Shown here: one piece after another, positions 51,900-60,265 of the stretch
How positions within the stretch are numbered: position 1 is the first letter of the stretch
Layout of the letters: each line of letters begins with the position of its first letter
NCBI RefSeq assembly: GCF_014649035.1
Contig: NZ_BMSG01000016.1
Location: 62,001-126,000, forward strand
DNA from: Streptomyces sindenensis
Lineage (GTDB): Bacteria > Actinomycetota > Actinomycetes > Streptomycetales > Streptomycetaceae
DNA length: 64,000 nucleotides
Direction: 5' to 3'
Notes under the pieces: generated by a model
The model's database searches: none
Seen by the model: only the letters and a program-made list of their open reading frames with translations
Told to the model about the DNA's origin: nothing
Position numbers and translations under genes: made by a program

Positions 51900-52841
51900 A
51901 TGACGACGCACACCCTCCGTTCCAAGCGCCGCCGGTCGGCGCTGCGGAACGCGGCCTTCATGTCGCCGTGGCTGATCGGGTTCTCGGTCTTCTTCGCCTA
52001 CCCGATGGTCTCGACGGTCTACTTCTCGTTCACGGACTACGACGGGTTCGGGGCGCCGGTCTTCAACGGACTGACCAACTGGACGTATGTCTTCAGCGAC
52101 TACCCGATGTTCTGGCCGTCGCTGGGGAACACGCTCTGGCTGGTGGTCGTCGTGGTCACCTGCAGGGTCGTGTTCGGCCTCGGGATCGGGCTGCTGATCA
52201 CGAAGATCAAGACGGGGACGGGTGTCTTCCGAACCCTGTTCTACCTGCCGTACCTGGCTCCGCCGGTCGCCGCGACGCTCGCCTTCGTCTTCCTCCTCAA
52301 CCCCGGCACCGGGCCGGTCAACGCGATCCTCCAGGACTTCGGGCTGCCGGCACCGGGCTGGTTCAACGACGCGTCCTGGTCCAAGCCGGCGCTCACCATG
52401 CTCGCGGTGTGGGGCATCGGGGACCTGATGGTCATCTTTATGGCCTCCCTGCTGGACGTGCCGGGCGAGCAGTACGAGGCGGCCGAGCTGGACGGGGCGT
52501 CCGCCTGGCAGAAGTTCCGGTTCGTGACCCTGCCGAACATCTCGCCCATCGTGATGTTCGCCGTGGTGACGGGCGTCATCCAGGCGATGCAGTACTACAC
52601 GCAGCCGCTGGTCGCCGGAAAGGTCGCCTCCGGGGTCATCGGCGGCTCCGGCCAGTCCTTCGAACCCGGCTATCCCGACAAGTCGACACTGACGCTGCCC
52701 CAGCTCGTCTACAACCTGGGCTTCCAGCGCTTCGACTACGGCGCCGCCTGTGTCGTCGCCCTCGTGCTGTTCGCCCTGGCCATGGCCTTCACGGCGCTGC
52801 TGATGCGGGGCCGCAACAACCTGATCTCGGCGGGTGACTGA
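51900..52841 (+). CDS. csnF: ABC sugar transporter permease (MalF type)
   Basis: 313 residues, six membrane spans, from WLIGFSVFFAYPMVSTVYFS in TM1. The cytoplasmic coupling loop EAA motif is EQYEAAELDGASAWQKFRFV followed by TLPNI, the contact with the ATPase. Pairs with CsnG as the heterodimeric channel. No ATPase gene is in the operon; in Streptomyces the shared MsiK ATPase energises many such importers, so it is the likely partner. Starts six bases after csnE. Confidence 0.9.
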   Translation: MTTHTLRSKRRRSALRNAAFMSPWLIGFSVFFAYPMVSTVYFSFTDYDGFGAPVFNGLTNWTYVFSDYPMFWPSLGNTLWLVVVVVTCRVVFGLGIGLLITKIKTGTGVFRTLFYLPYLAPPVAATLAFVFLLNPGTGPVNAILQDFGLPAPGWFNDASWSKPALTMLAVWGIGDLMVIFMASLLDVPGEQYEAAELDGASAWQKFRFVTLPNISPIVMFAVVTGVIQAMQYYTQPLVAGKVASGVIGGSGQSFEPGYPDKSTLTLPQLVYNLGFQRFDYGAACVVALVLFALAMAFTALLMRGRNNLISAGD

Positions 52842-52844
52842 GCC

Positions 52845-53756
52845 ATGACCGACCTTCTCGACCCTGTCCGCAAAGCCGCTGCCACCGCCCCGGAACGCCC
52901 CGTGCGGACGGCCGCCGCACGCACCGCCCGCCGCAAGGCGCTGCTGCACTGGATCGCCGTGCACTCCCTCGGGATCGCCGCCGCGCTCTTCTTCGTGCTG
53001 CCGTTCGTCTTCGTAGTGCTGACCTCGCTGATGAGCGACCAGCAGGCGCTGACCCGCGACCTCACCCCGGACACCTGGGAGTGGGGCAACTACGAACGGG
53101 TCTTCAACACCCCGGGCTTTCTGACCTGGTGGCGGAACACCCTGCTGTACGCGGGCGTCGGCACCGTCCTCACCGTGGTGTCGTCGATCCCGGTGGCGTA
53201 CGCGCTGGCGAAGTTCCGCTTCCGGGGCCGCAAGCTGTCGCTGATGCTCGTCATCTCGATGATGATGCTGCCGCCGCAGGTCGTCATCATCCCGATGTAC
53301 CTGTTCTGGGCGAAGCAGATGGACCTGTCCGGCACCCTGTGGCCGCTGATCATCCCGATGGCCTTCGGCGACGCGTTCTCCATCTTCCTGCTGCGGCAGT
53401 TCCTGCTGACCATCCCGAACGAGTACCTGGACGCCGCGAAGGTCGACGGCTGCGGTGAGTTCCGTACGCTGATGAAGGTCGTCCTGCCGATGGCCAGGCC
53501 CGGGATCGCGGCCATCGCCCTCTTCCAGTTCTTCGCCGCCTGGAACGACTACTTCGGACCACAGATCTACGCCTCGGAGAACCCGGCCGCCTGGACGCTC
53601 AGTTACGGCCTCGAATCCTTCAAAGGCGCGCACCACACCGACTGGAACCTGACCATGGCCGCGACCGTTCTGGTCATGGCCCCCGTGATCGCCGTCTTCT
53701 TCTTCGCCCAGAAGGCATTCGTCGAAGGCGTCACACTGACCGGAGTAAAGGGCTGA
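52845..53756 (+). CDS. csnG: ABC sugar transporter permease (MalG type)
   Basis: 303 residues, six membrane spans. EAA loop EYLDAAKVDGCGEFRTLMKV followed by VLPMARPGIAAIALFQF, and the MalG-type C-terminus VFFFAQKAFVEGVTLTGVKG with the Gly-x-x-x-Gly end. The N-terminus is a charged cytoplasmic stretch of about 35 residues. Forms the translocation pore with CsnF. Three bases separate it from csnF and one from csnH. Confidence 0.92.
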   Translation: MTDLLDPVRKAAATAPERPVRTAAARTARRKALLHWIAVHSLGIAAALFFVLPFVFVVLTSLMSDQQALTRDLTPDTWEWGNYERVFNTPGFLTWWRNTLLYAGVGTVLTVVSSIPVAYALAKFRFRGRKLSLMLVISMMMLPPQVVIIPMYLFWAKQMDLSGTLWPLIIPMAFGDAFSIFLLRQFLLTIPNEYLDAAKVDGCGEFRTLMKVVLPMARPGIAAIALFQFFAAWNDYFGPQIYASENPAAWTLSYGLESFKGAHHTDWNLTMAATVLVMAPVIAVFFFAQKAFVEGVTLTGVKG

Positions 53757-53757
53757 C

Positions 53758-55023
53758 ATGAAGCTCGCAGTAGTGGGTGGCGGGTCCACCTACACCCCTG
53801 AACTGATCGACGGATTCGCCCGGCTGCGGGACACGCTGCCGATCGAGGAGCTGGTGCTCGTCGATCCGGCGGCCCACCGCCTGGAGCTGGTCTCCGGCCT
53901 GGCCCGGCGGATCTTCGCCAAGCAGGACCACGCGGGGAGGATCACGACGACCACCGACATCGACGCGGGCGTCGCCGACGCCGACGCGGTCCTGCTCCAG
54001 CTGCGCGTCGGCGGACAGGCCGCGCGCAACCAGGACGAGACCTGGCCCCTGGAGTGCGGCTGCGTCGGCCAGGAGACCACCGGCGCCGGCGGCCTCGCCA
54101 AGGCGCTGCGCACCGTGCCGGTCGTCCTGGACATCGCCGAGCGGGTCCGCCGCACCAACCCGGACGCCTGGATCATCGACTTCACCAACCCGGTCGGCAT
54201 CGTCACCCGCGCCCTCCTCCAGGCCGGGCACAAGGCGGTCGGCCTGTGCAACGTGGCGATCGGCTTCCAGCGGAAGTTCGCCCGGCTGCTGGAGGTGGAG
54301 CCGGGCCGGGTGCACCTCGACCACGTCGGGCTCAACCACCTGAGCTGGGAACTGGGGGTGCGCCTCGGCGGCCCGGACGGCGAGAACGTCCTGCCGAAGC
54401 TGCTCGCGGAGCACGGCGACACGATCGCGGACGACCTCCACCTGCCCCGGCAGGTCATCGCCCGGCTCGGCGTCGTCCCCTCCTACTACCTGCGCTACTT
54501 CTACGCCCACGACGAGGTGGTGAGGGAGCTGGGCACCAAGCCCTCCCGGGCCGCCGAGGTCGCGGCGATGGAGAAGGAGCTGCTGGAGATGTACGGCGAC
54601 CCGGCGCTCGACGAGAAGCCCGAGCTGCTCGCCAAGCGCGGCGGCGCGTTCTACTCCGAGGCGGCCGTGGACCTGGCGGCCTCGCTGCTGGGCGACGGCG
54701 GCTCCCCGGTCCAGGTGGTCAACACGTACAACAACGGGACCCTGCCGTTCCTCGCCGACGACGCGGTGATCGAGGTGCAGGCCCGGGTCGGCCGCGAGGG
54801 CGCGACGCCGCTGGCCGTCCCGACGCTGGACCCGCTGTACGCCGGTCTGATCGCCAACGTGACGGCGTACGAGGACCTCGCCCTGGAAGCCGCGCTGCGC
54901 GGTGGCCGGGACCGGGTCTTCAAGGCGTTGCTGGCCCACCCGTTGATCGGCCAGTACGAGTACGCCGAGGGCCTCACCGACCGGCTGATCGCACACAACC
55001 GGGAGCACCTGGCGTGGGCGTGA
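53758..55023 (+). CDS. csnH: Family 4 glycoside hydrolase
   Basis: 421 residues. GH4 enzymes cleave glycosides by an NAD- and Mn2+-dependent oxidation-elimination route. Rossmann start MKLAVVGGGSTYTPELIDGF, then RVGGQAARNQDETWPLECGC, VGQETTGAGGLAKALRTVPV, WIIDFTNPVGIVTRALLQAG, CNVAIGFQRKFARL (metal Cys and nearby) and HVGLNHLSWELGVRL (metal His). Position between the permeases and the kinase fits processing of imported chitosan oligosaccharides, with the substrate phosphorylated or not; this is known by synteny, not shown by the sequence. Confidence 0.9.
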   Translation: MKLAVVGGGSTYTPELIDGFARLRDTLPIEELVLVDPAAHRLELVSGLARRIFAKQDHAGRITTTTDIDAGVADADAVLLQLRVGGQAARNQDETWPLECGCVGQETTGAGGLAKALRTVPVVLDIAERVRRTNPDAWIIDFTNPVGIVTRALLQAGHKAVGLCNVAIGFQRKFARLLEVEPGRVHLDHVGLNHLSWELGVRLGGPDGENVLPKLLAEHGDTIADDLHLPRQVIARLGVVPSYYLRYFYAHDEVVRELGTKPSRAAEVAAMEKELLEMYGDPALDEKPELLAKRGGAFYSEAAVDLAASLLGDGGSPVQVVNTYNNGTLPFLADDAVIEVQARVGREGATPLAVPTLDPLYAGLIANVTAYEDLALEAALRGGRDRVFKALLAHPLIGQYEYAEGLTDRLIAHNREHLAWA

Positions 55024-55988
55024 ACGTGTCGGTCGTCGCCATCGACGCGGGCAACAGCAAGACCGATGTGGCGCTGATCGGCGAGGACGGCACGGTGCTG
55101 GCCACGGCGCGCGGCGGCGGCTTCCAGCCGCCGGCGATCGGGGTGGAGGCCGCGATCGACGTGCTGGCCGAGGTGCTGGAGCGGGCGGTCGCGGAGCTGC
55201 CGGCTCCGCCCGTCCTCTCCGGTCATGTCTCCGCGTGTCTGGCCAACGCCGATCTGCCGGTCGAGGAGGCCGAGTTGGCCGCCGCCCTGGAGTCCCGCGG
55301 GTGGGGCTCCTCGGTGGAGGTGCGCAACGACACCTTCGCGATCCTGCGCGCCGGGGTGGACGAGCCCCGGGGCGTCGCGGTGGTGTGCGGGGCCGGGATC
55401 AACTGCGTGGGCATGACCCCGGACGGGCGGACCGCCCGCTTCCCCGCGATCGGGCGGATCTCCGGTGACTGGGGCGGCGGTTCGGGGCTCGCTGAGGAGG
55501 CGCTGTGGTTCGCCGCGCGCGCCGAGGACGGGCGCGGCGATCCGTCGGAGCTGGCCCGCGCGCTGCCGGGCCACTTCGGGCTCGACTCGATGTACGGGCT
55601 GATCGAGGCGCTGCACCGGGGCACGATCCCGCTGGGGCGGCGGCACGAGCTGACGCCGGTGCTCTTCGCCACAGCGGAGGCCGGGGACCCGGTGGCGGCG
55701 GCGCTGGTGAAGCGGCAGGCGCACGAGGTGGTGGCGATGGCCTCGGTCGCGCTGGACCGCCTGGGCCTGCTGGAGGAGGAGGTTCCGGTGCTGCTGGGCG
55801 GCAGCGTGCTGGCCGCCCGCCACCCGCAGCTCAACGACCGGATCGCCGCACTGCTGGCGGCCCGCGCCCCGAAGGCCGAGGTGCGCGTCGTGTCCGAGCC
55901 GCCGGTGCTGGGCGCGGCGTTGCTGGGCCTGGACCGGACGGGGGCGGGTCCGGAGGCGCACCGGAAGCTGCGCGCGCGGTACGCCTGA
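55020..55988 (+). CDS. csnK: BadF/BadG-type glucosamine/N-acetylglucosamine kinase
   Basis: 322 residues from GTG 55020, overlapping the csnH stop as GTGA (GTG 55014 and 55026 are alternatives). Actin-like ATPase fold: VVAIDAGNSKTDVALIGEDG (phosphate 1), VAVVCGAGINCVGMTPDGRT (phosphate 2), GRISGDWGGGSGLAEEALWF, VPVLLGGSVLAARHPQLNDR (adenosine motif). Phosphorylates amino sugars released by the pathway. Last gene of the csn operon; a GC hairpin follows. Confidence 0.88.
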   Translation: MNVSVVAIDAGNSKTDVALIGEDGTVLATARGGGFQPPAIGVEAAIDVLAEVLERAVAELPAPPVLSGHVSACLANADLPVEEAELAAALESRGWGSSVEVRNDTFAILRAGVDEPRGVAVVCGAGINCVGMTPDGRTARFPAIGRISGDWGGGSGLAEEALWFAARAEDGRGDPSELARALPGHFGLDSMYGLIEALHRGTIPLGRRHELTPVLFATAEAGDPVAAALVKRQAHEVVAMASVALDRLGLLEEEVPVLLGGSVLAARHPQLNDRIAALLAARAPKAEVRVVSEPPVLGAALLGLDRTGAGPEAHRKLRARYA

Positions 55989-55995
55989 GGAGTCC

Positions 55996-56039
55996 GGGTC
56001 CCGGGTCCCGGGTTCCGGGTTCCGGGGGTCCCGGGTCCG
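55996..56039. repeat. Short 7-bp tandem repeats after csnK
   Basis: Six units of GGGTCCC/GGGTTCC in a row (55996-56039) starting eight bases after the csnK stop. Confidence 0.7.
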
Positions 56040-56056
56040 GCCGCTCGTCGCGGAAA

Positions 56057-56087
56057 CGTCCCTCCACGCACACCGCGTGGGGGGACG
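56057..56087 (+). terminator. csn operon terminator
   Basis: 13-bp stem CGTCCCTCCACGC / GCGTGGGGGGACG (one T-G pair), loop ACACC, followed by a pyrimidine run. The remaining gap to 56340 presumably holds the glnX promoter; I see no gene in it. Confidence 0.75.
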
Positions 56088-56340
56088 CTTCTCTTCCCGT
56101 TCCTCGTCACGTTCCTCGTGCGTTCCTCGTACGGGTGAACGGCTGGCGCACGAGGGGCGCGAGGGAACCGATCGGGCTTCTGGAACGTGTACCTGATGGG
56201 AAGTCCGTTCGCTTATGGGGATGTATCCGGGCACGTTGTGCTGCTTGCCTTGATCGGCCGCGTCCGCCCTGATCGAATGCGGGGACTGATGACGGGGACA
56301 GGACGGGGACCCAACTGTCAGTGACCGAGGGGGAGGTCGA

Positions 56341-57726
56341 GTGACACACCCGCCGAGCGGCGGCTCGCAGACGTCGCGTACGCCGGACCCGGTGTCCGGG
56401 CACGTCGGCGTGCCCGCACAGCGCACCGCGTGGGCCGCGCAGGCGCGGCGCCTGCGTGCCGTGGCGACGACCGAGCCCGGCCGGCTCCAGATCATCGGGG
56501 CCGTTCTGGCGCTGCTGGTCGTGGCGTTCGGCGCGGTGACGACGCTGGAGATATCGCAGCGGGCCTCCTCGGCCGATGACGTGGTCAGCCGCAGTCAGCC
56601 GCTCAGCGCCGACGCGGCGGACATCTACCGCTACCTGGCGGACGCGGACACGACGGCCGCCAGTGGGTTCCTCGCGGGGGCGCAGGAGCCCGAGGCGGTG
56701 CAGGAGCAGTATCGGAAGGACATCGAGGAGGCGGCCCGGCTGCTGGTGAAGGCGTCGGGGAGCGCCGGCTCCGCCAGTGCGTCCGGCCGGGAGATAGCCA
56801 CCCTCAACAAGCTGCTCCCGGTCTACACGGGTCTGATCGAGCGCGCCCGCGCCAACAACCGCCAGGGCCTGCCGCTGGGCGGTGCCTATCTCCGGTACGC
56901 GAACCAGAAGATGGCGGGCGAGATGCTCCCCGCAGCCGAGCGGCTGTACGCGGCGGAGACGGGCCGGCTGGAGAGCGACTCCGCCGACGCCCGGCAGTGG
57001 CCGCTGTGGTCGATCGGCGCCGGGATCATCGTGCTGGGCGCGCTGGGGTGGATGCAGCGGCGCACCTACCGCCGGACGAACCGGGTGCTGAACCCCGGGC
57101 TGCTGGCGGCGACGGCCGCCGCCTCGGTGGTGGTGCTCTGGCTGGCCGTGGGGCACACGGTGGCCCGCGCGGAGCTGCGGTCGGCGATGGTGCACGGCCA
57201 GGAGTCGCTGGACGTGCTCAACGACGCCCGGATCAACTCCCTGAAGGCGCGCGCCAACGAGAACCTCACCCTGGTGGCGCGGGGCGCGGTGCTGACGCCC
57301 GACGGCTCCGCCGACCAGTACGAAGCGGACTACAGCTCGGGGATGGCGGCGCTGAAGGCTCAGCTGTCGAAGGCCGGGCGGCTGGCGGACGACGCCGGCG
57401 GGAGCGCTCCGGTGGCCGAAGCGGCGGACGGCGTGACGCAGTGGCAGGTGCGGCACCGCGAGGCCCGGGCCACGGACGACCGGGGCGACTACGACGGCGC
57501 GCTGGAGCAGATCATCGGGACGGAGAAGTCCACCGGGCAGTCCTTCCAGCAGGTGGACGCCGCGCTGGAGAAGGCACTCGCCCATGAGCAGGGCGAGTTC
57601 ACCTCGGCGGCGAAGGACGGGCGCGGGGCCCTGCGGGGCCTGCCGACCGGGGCCGCGGCCCTGGCGGTGCTGGGGGCCGTCGCCGTGATCGTCGGGGTCA
57701 ACCGCAGGCTCTCGGAGTACCGGTGA
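56341..57726 (+). CDS. glnX: GlnX-like four-span membrane sensor
   Basis: 461 residues from GTG 56341. Four predicted membrane spans: about 49-69 (LQIIGAVLALLVVAFGAVTT), 221-237, 254-272 and 436-454, enclosing two extracytoplasmic helical domains of about 150 residues each. This is the topology of mycobacterial GlnX (Rv0412c), which relays amino-acid binding by GlnH to the kinase PknG. The next genes are glnH- and pknG-like, as in mycobacteria. No catalytic motif or HAMP is obvious. It overlaps the following gene region, whose start is 12 bases on. Confidence 0.82.
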   Translation: MTHPPSGGSQTSRTPDPVSGHVGVPAQRTAWAAQARRLRAVATTEPGRLQIIGAVLALLVVAFGAVTTLEISQRASSADDVVSRSQPLSADAADIYRYLADADTTAASGFLAGAQEPEAVQEQYRKDIEEAARLLVKASGSAGSASASGREIATLNKLLPVYTGLIERARANNRQGLPLGGAYLRYANQKMAGEMLPAAERLYAAETGRLESDSADARQWPLWSIGAGIIVLGALGWMQRRTYRRTNRVLNPGLLAATAAASVVVLWLAVGHTVARAELRSAMVHGQESLDVLNDARINSLKARANENLTLVARGAVLTPDGSADQYEADYSSGMAALKAQLSKAGRLADDAGGSAPVAEAADGVTQWQVRHREARATDDRGDYDGALEQIIGTEKSTGQSFQQVDAALEKALAHEQGEFTSAAKDGRGALRGLPTGAAALAVLGAVAVIVGVNRRLSEYR

Positions 57727-57737
57727 GAGGGGCAGCG

Positions 57738-58772
57738 ATGAGCAGGTCCAACGACCGGCCCGGGCGCGGCCGCCTGCGCGGCTGGGGCGGGGTGACGGGG
57801 ATGGCGGTGGCGTGCGCGGTCACCGCGGCGGTCACCCTGCTGCCGCTGGCCCACCACAGCGTCGGGCCGGCCGGGGCGGGCGCGTCGGGCGGGGTGGCGA
57901 CGGCCGACCGGGCCCGGGCCGAGGCGTGCACCGAGCCGGAGGCGAGCCTGCCCGCGTCCGGCGACGACGGGCCGAACATCGACAGGATCAAGGAGCGCGG
58001 CAAGCTGATCGCGGGCGTCGACCAGAACAGCTTCCGCTGGGGCTACCGCAATCCGGAGAGCGGGGATCTGGAGGGGTTCGACATCGATCTGGTGCGGGCC
58101 ATCGCCGACGACCTCCTGGGCGACCCGGACGCGGTCATCTTCCGGGCCATCCCCACCAACCAGCGCATCGCCGCCCTGGAGAACGACCGGGTCGACGTCG
58201 TCGTGCGGACGATGACGATCAACTGCAAGCGGCTGGAGCAGGTGTCCTTCTCCACCGCCTACTTCCGGGCGGGGCAGCAGGTCCTCGCCCCGAAGGAGTC
58301 GCCGATCACCGGCTACGACTCCTCGCTGAAGGGCAAGCGGGTCTGCTCGGCCGAGGGCTCCACGGCGTACGAGGCACTGGAGAAGAAGTCCTTCGGGGCG
58401 CTCTACAAGGACGATTTCGACGGCACCGAGCGCGACCCGGACCTGCTGACCGTGCCCAACCAGCTGGACTGCCTGGTGCGGCTCCAGCTCGGCGAGGTCG
58501 ACGCGGTCGTCACGGACAACGCCCTGGCGGCCGGGCAGGCGGCCCAGGACCCGGCAGTGGAGCTCAAGGGGAAGGACCCGTTCACCACGGAGTACTACGG
58601 CGTCGCCGCGAAGAAGGGCTCCGACGACCTGGTGGCCCGGGTCAACAAGGTCCTCGTCGACTACCGGGCGGGCGGCAAGGACAGCGCCTGGATGCGGTCC
58701 TACGAGAAGTGGCTGGCGACGGGCCTGCCCGGGATCACCGCACCGCCCGCCCCCAAGTACCGCACCGACTGA
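57738..58772 (+). CDS. glnH: GlnH-like amino-acid-binding protein
   Basis: 344 residues from ATG 57738; GTG 57723 (GTGA overlap) is an alternative. N-terminal hydrophobic segment VTGMAVACAVTAAVTLLPLA gives export, but a clear lipobox is missing (the nearest Cys is in VAC), so it may be membrane-anchored or secreted. Solute-binding family 3: LIAGVDQNSFRWGYRNPESG, LEGFDIDLVRAIADDLLGDP, IPTNQRIAALENDRVDVVVR, LKGKRVCSAEGSTAYEALEK, EYYGVAAKKGSDDLVARVNK. It has four Cys in the mature part. Predicted to sense glutamate or aspartate-type ligands and signal through GlnX. Confidence 0.86.
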   Translation: MSRSNDRPGRGRLRGWGGVTGMAVACAVTAAVTLLPLAHHSVGPAGAGASGGVATADRARAEACTEPEASLPASGDDGPNIDRIKERGKLIAGVDQNSFRWGYRNPESGDLEGFDIDLVRAIADDLLGDPDAVIFRAIPTNQRIAALENDRVDVVVRTMTINCKRLEQVSFSTAYFRAGQQVLAPKESPITGYDSSLKGKRVCSAEGSTAYEALEKKSFGALYKDDFDGTERDPDLLTVPNQLDCLVRLQLGEVDAVVTDNALAAGQAAQDPAVELKGKDPFTTEYYGVAAKKGSDDLVARVNKVLVDYRAGGKDSAWMRSYEKWLATGLPGITAPPAPKYRTD

Positions 58773-58867
58773 CCCTCATACCTCCGGGCGCCCGCGCCGC
58801 GGCACCGTGCACCACAGCGGCGTACGGACCGCGACGGGCGGGCCGGAGCAGACCGAAGCAGAACGAT

Positions 58868-58893
58868 CCCGCCGGGCCGACCGGCCCGGCGGG
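58868..58893 (+). terminator. Hairpin between glnH and the coiled-coil gene
   Basis: Perfect 11-bp stem CCCGCCGGGCC / GGCCCGGCGGG with loop GACC, 20 bases before the next start codon. It may attenuate transcription into the downstream kinase genes. Confidence 0.6.
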
Positions 58894-58912
58894 GAGAGCG
58901 GAGAGGTGATCG

Positions 58913-60265
58913 ATGGGCGTCGCGGGATCCTTTCCCGGCTACACGGGGAGGTCCTCCGGACCGGTCATGGACCGGGAGGAGGCGGACCGTGCGCTGGCCC
59001 GGCTCGGGGCGGAGCACGAGGCCATCGAGACCTCACTCCTCGCGCTCCAGGACCATGCCGGGCGCCGGCTCCTGGAGGGCGCCGAGCTGACCGGTGTCAC
59101 CCGGGAGCGCTGGGCCGCCACCGAGCAGTCGATCACCCTTCTGTGGGGGTATTTCGACGCGTACGCGGGAGCCCTGTCCGAGGCCCGCGAGATCCGTGCG
59201 CGCCGCCGCCACCCGAACCGGGACGATCTCGCCGCGCTGACCGAGCTGCTGCGCGGCGAGTCGGTGACGGTCGCCAACCCGGGTGCGGTGCCACCGCCCT
59301 CGGCCGCGGGTCCGGCCCGGCTCTCCGAGCGGTTCTCGCTCCAGGAGCTGGTCGCCCGGATGAACGAGCTGTACGCCAGGTCCCTGGACATGGTCGTCGC
59401 CGCCGACTCCGTCTGGTCGGCGCTGCCCGCCCGGATCGACCTGCTCGCGGCCGAGCTGCACCGCACGCGTTCGCTGGCGCACTCGGTGGGGGTGCGGCCC
59501 GGTGAGCATCCGGCCGGGGACGATCTGGCGGAGATCACCGAGGAGCTGACGACGCTGCGGGTGCAGGTGATCTCGGACCCGCTGGCGTTCTGGCTGCCGG
59601 GTCCCGGCAGCGCCGCGCCCGGCGGCGGCCGCCCCGACACCTCGCGCTACGACCGGGCCGCCCGCGCCCTGGAGGACGTACGGCGCGAGATCGAGGCGGT
59701 GCTCGCGGTCCGGCAGGACGCGGAGGCGCGCCTGGTACGGCTGCGGGACGTGCTCTCGCGGGCCGACCGCACCCTGACGGAGGCGCGGGCGGCGCGCGGC
59801 GAGGTGCTGGCGAAGATCGCCGCCTCCGAGGTGCCCGCGGTCAGCGGTCCGCCGACCGCTCTCCAGGAGCGTCTGGCGGCCGCGTCGGAACACCGCAGGC
59901 ACGCCCAGTGGCACCGGCTCTCACCGCTGCTGGAGTCCCTGGAGCAGGAGGCCGAGGACGAACTGCTGCGCGCACGGGAGTCGCTGACCTCGGTGACCGC
60001 GCCGCTGGCGGTCCGCGCGGAGCTGCGCGGCCGGCTCGACGCGTACAAGGCGAAGGTGGCCCGGCACGGTCTGGCCGAGGATCCGCTGCTGATCGAGCGG
60101 TACGACGCGGCGCGCCGCATGCTGTGGAGCGCCCCGTGCGATCTGCGGGTCGCCGAGCAGGCCGTCCTGCGCTACCAGCACGCGGTCGCGGAGTCGTTGC
60201 AGCCGCACCGGCCCGACGCACCGCAGGACGGACGGGACGCGGGCGGACAGGGGGAATCACGATGA
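58913..60265 (+). CDS. Coiled-coil protein of unknown function in the PknG cluster
   Basis: 450 residues, cytoplasmic, mostly alpha-helical and rich in Ala, Leu, Glu, Arg. Long heptad-like stretches occur (REEADRALARLGAEHEAIET, ALEDVRREIEAVLAVRQDAE, LESLEQEAEDELLRARESLT). No Cys-rich or catalytic motif is seen, and there is no membrane span. Its stop overlaps the pknG start (ATGA), so it is translationally coupled to the kinase. It has no counterpart between glnH and pknG in mycobacteria. A scaffold or substrate for the kinase is a reasonable guess, no more. Confidence 0.7.
   Translation: MGVAGSFPGYTGRSSGPVMDREEADRALARLGAEHEAIETSLLALQDHAGRRLLEGAELTGVTRERWAATEQSITLLWGYFDAYAGALSEAREIRARRRHPNRDDLAALTELLRGESVTVANPGAVPPPSAAGPARLSERFSLQELVARMNELYARSLDMVVAADSVWSALPARIDLLAAELHRTRSLAHSVGVRPGEHPAGDDLAEITEELTTLRVQVISDPLAFWLPGPGSAAPGGGRPDTSRYDRAARALEDVRREIEAVLAVRQDAEARLVRLRDVLSRADRTLTEARAARGEVLAKIAASEVPAVSGPPTALQERLAAASEHRRHAQWHRLSPLLESLEQEAEDELLRARESLTSVTAPLAVRAELRGRLDAYKAKVARHGLAEDPLLIERYDAARRMLWSAPCDLRVAEQAVLRYQHAVAESLQPHRPDAPQDGRDAGGQGESR

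Noticed and set aside
48909..53789. A 1626-codon open frame on the minus strand across csnR-csnG
   Set aside because: Antisense shadow of five genes with well-recognised families on the + strand; its translation is low-complexity Arg/Gly/Asp-rich.
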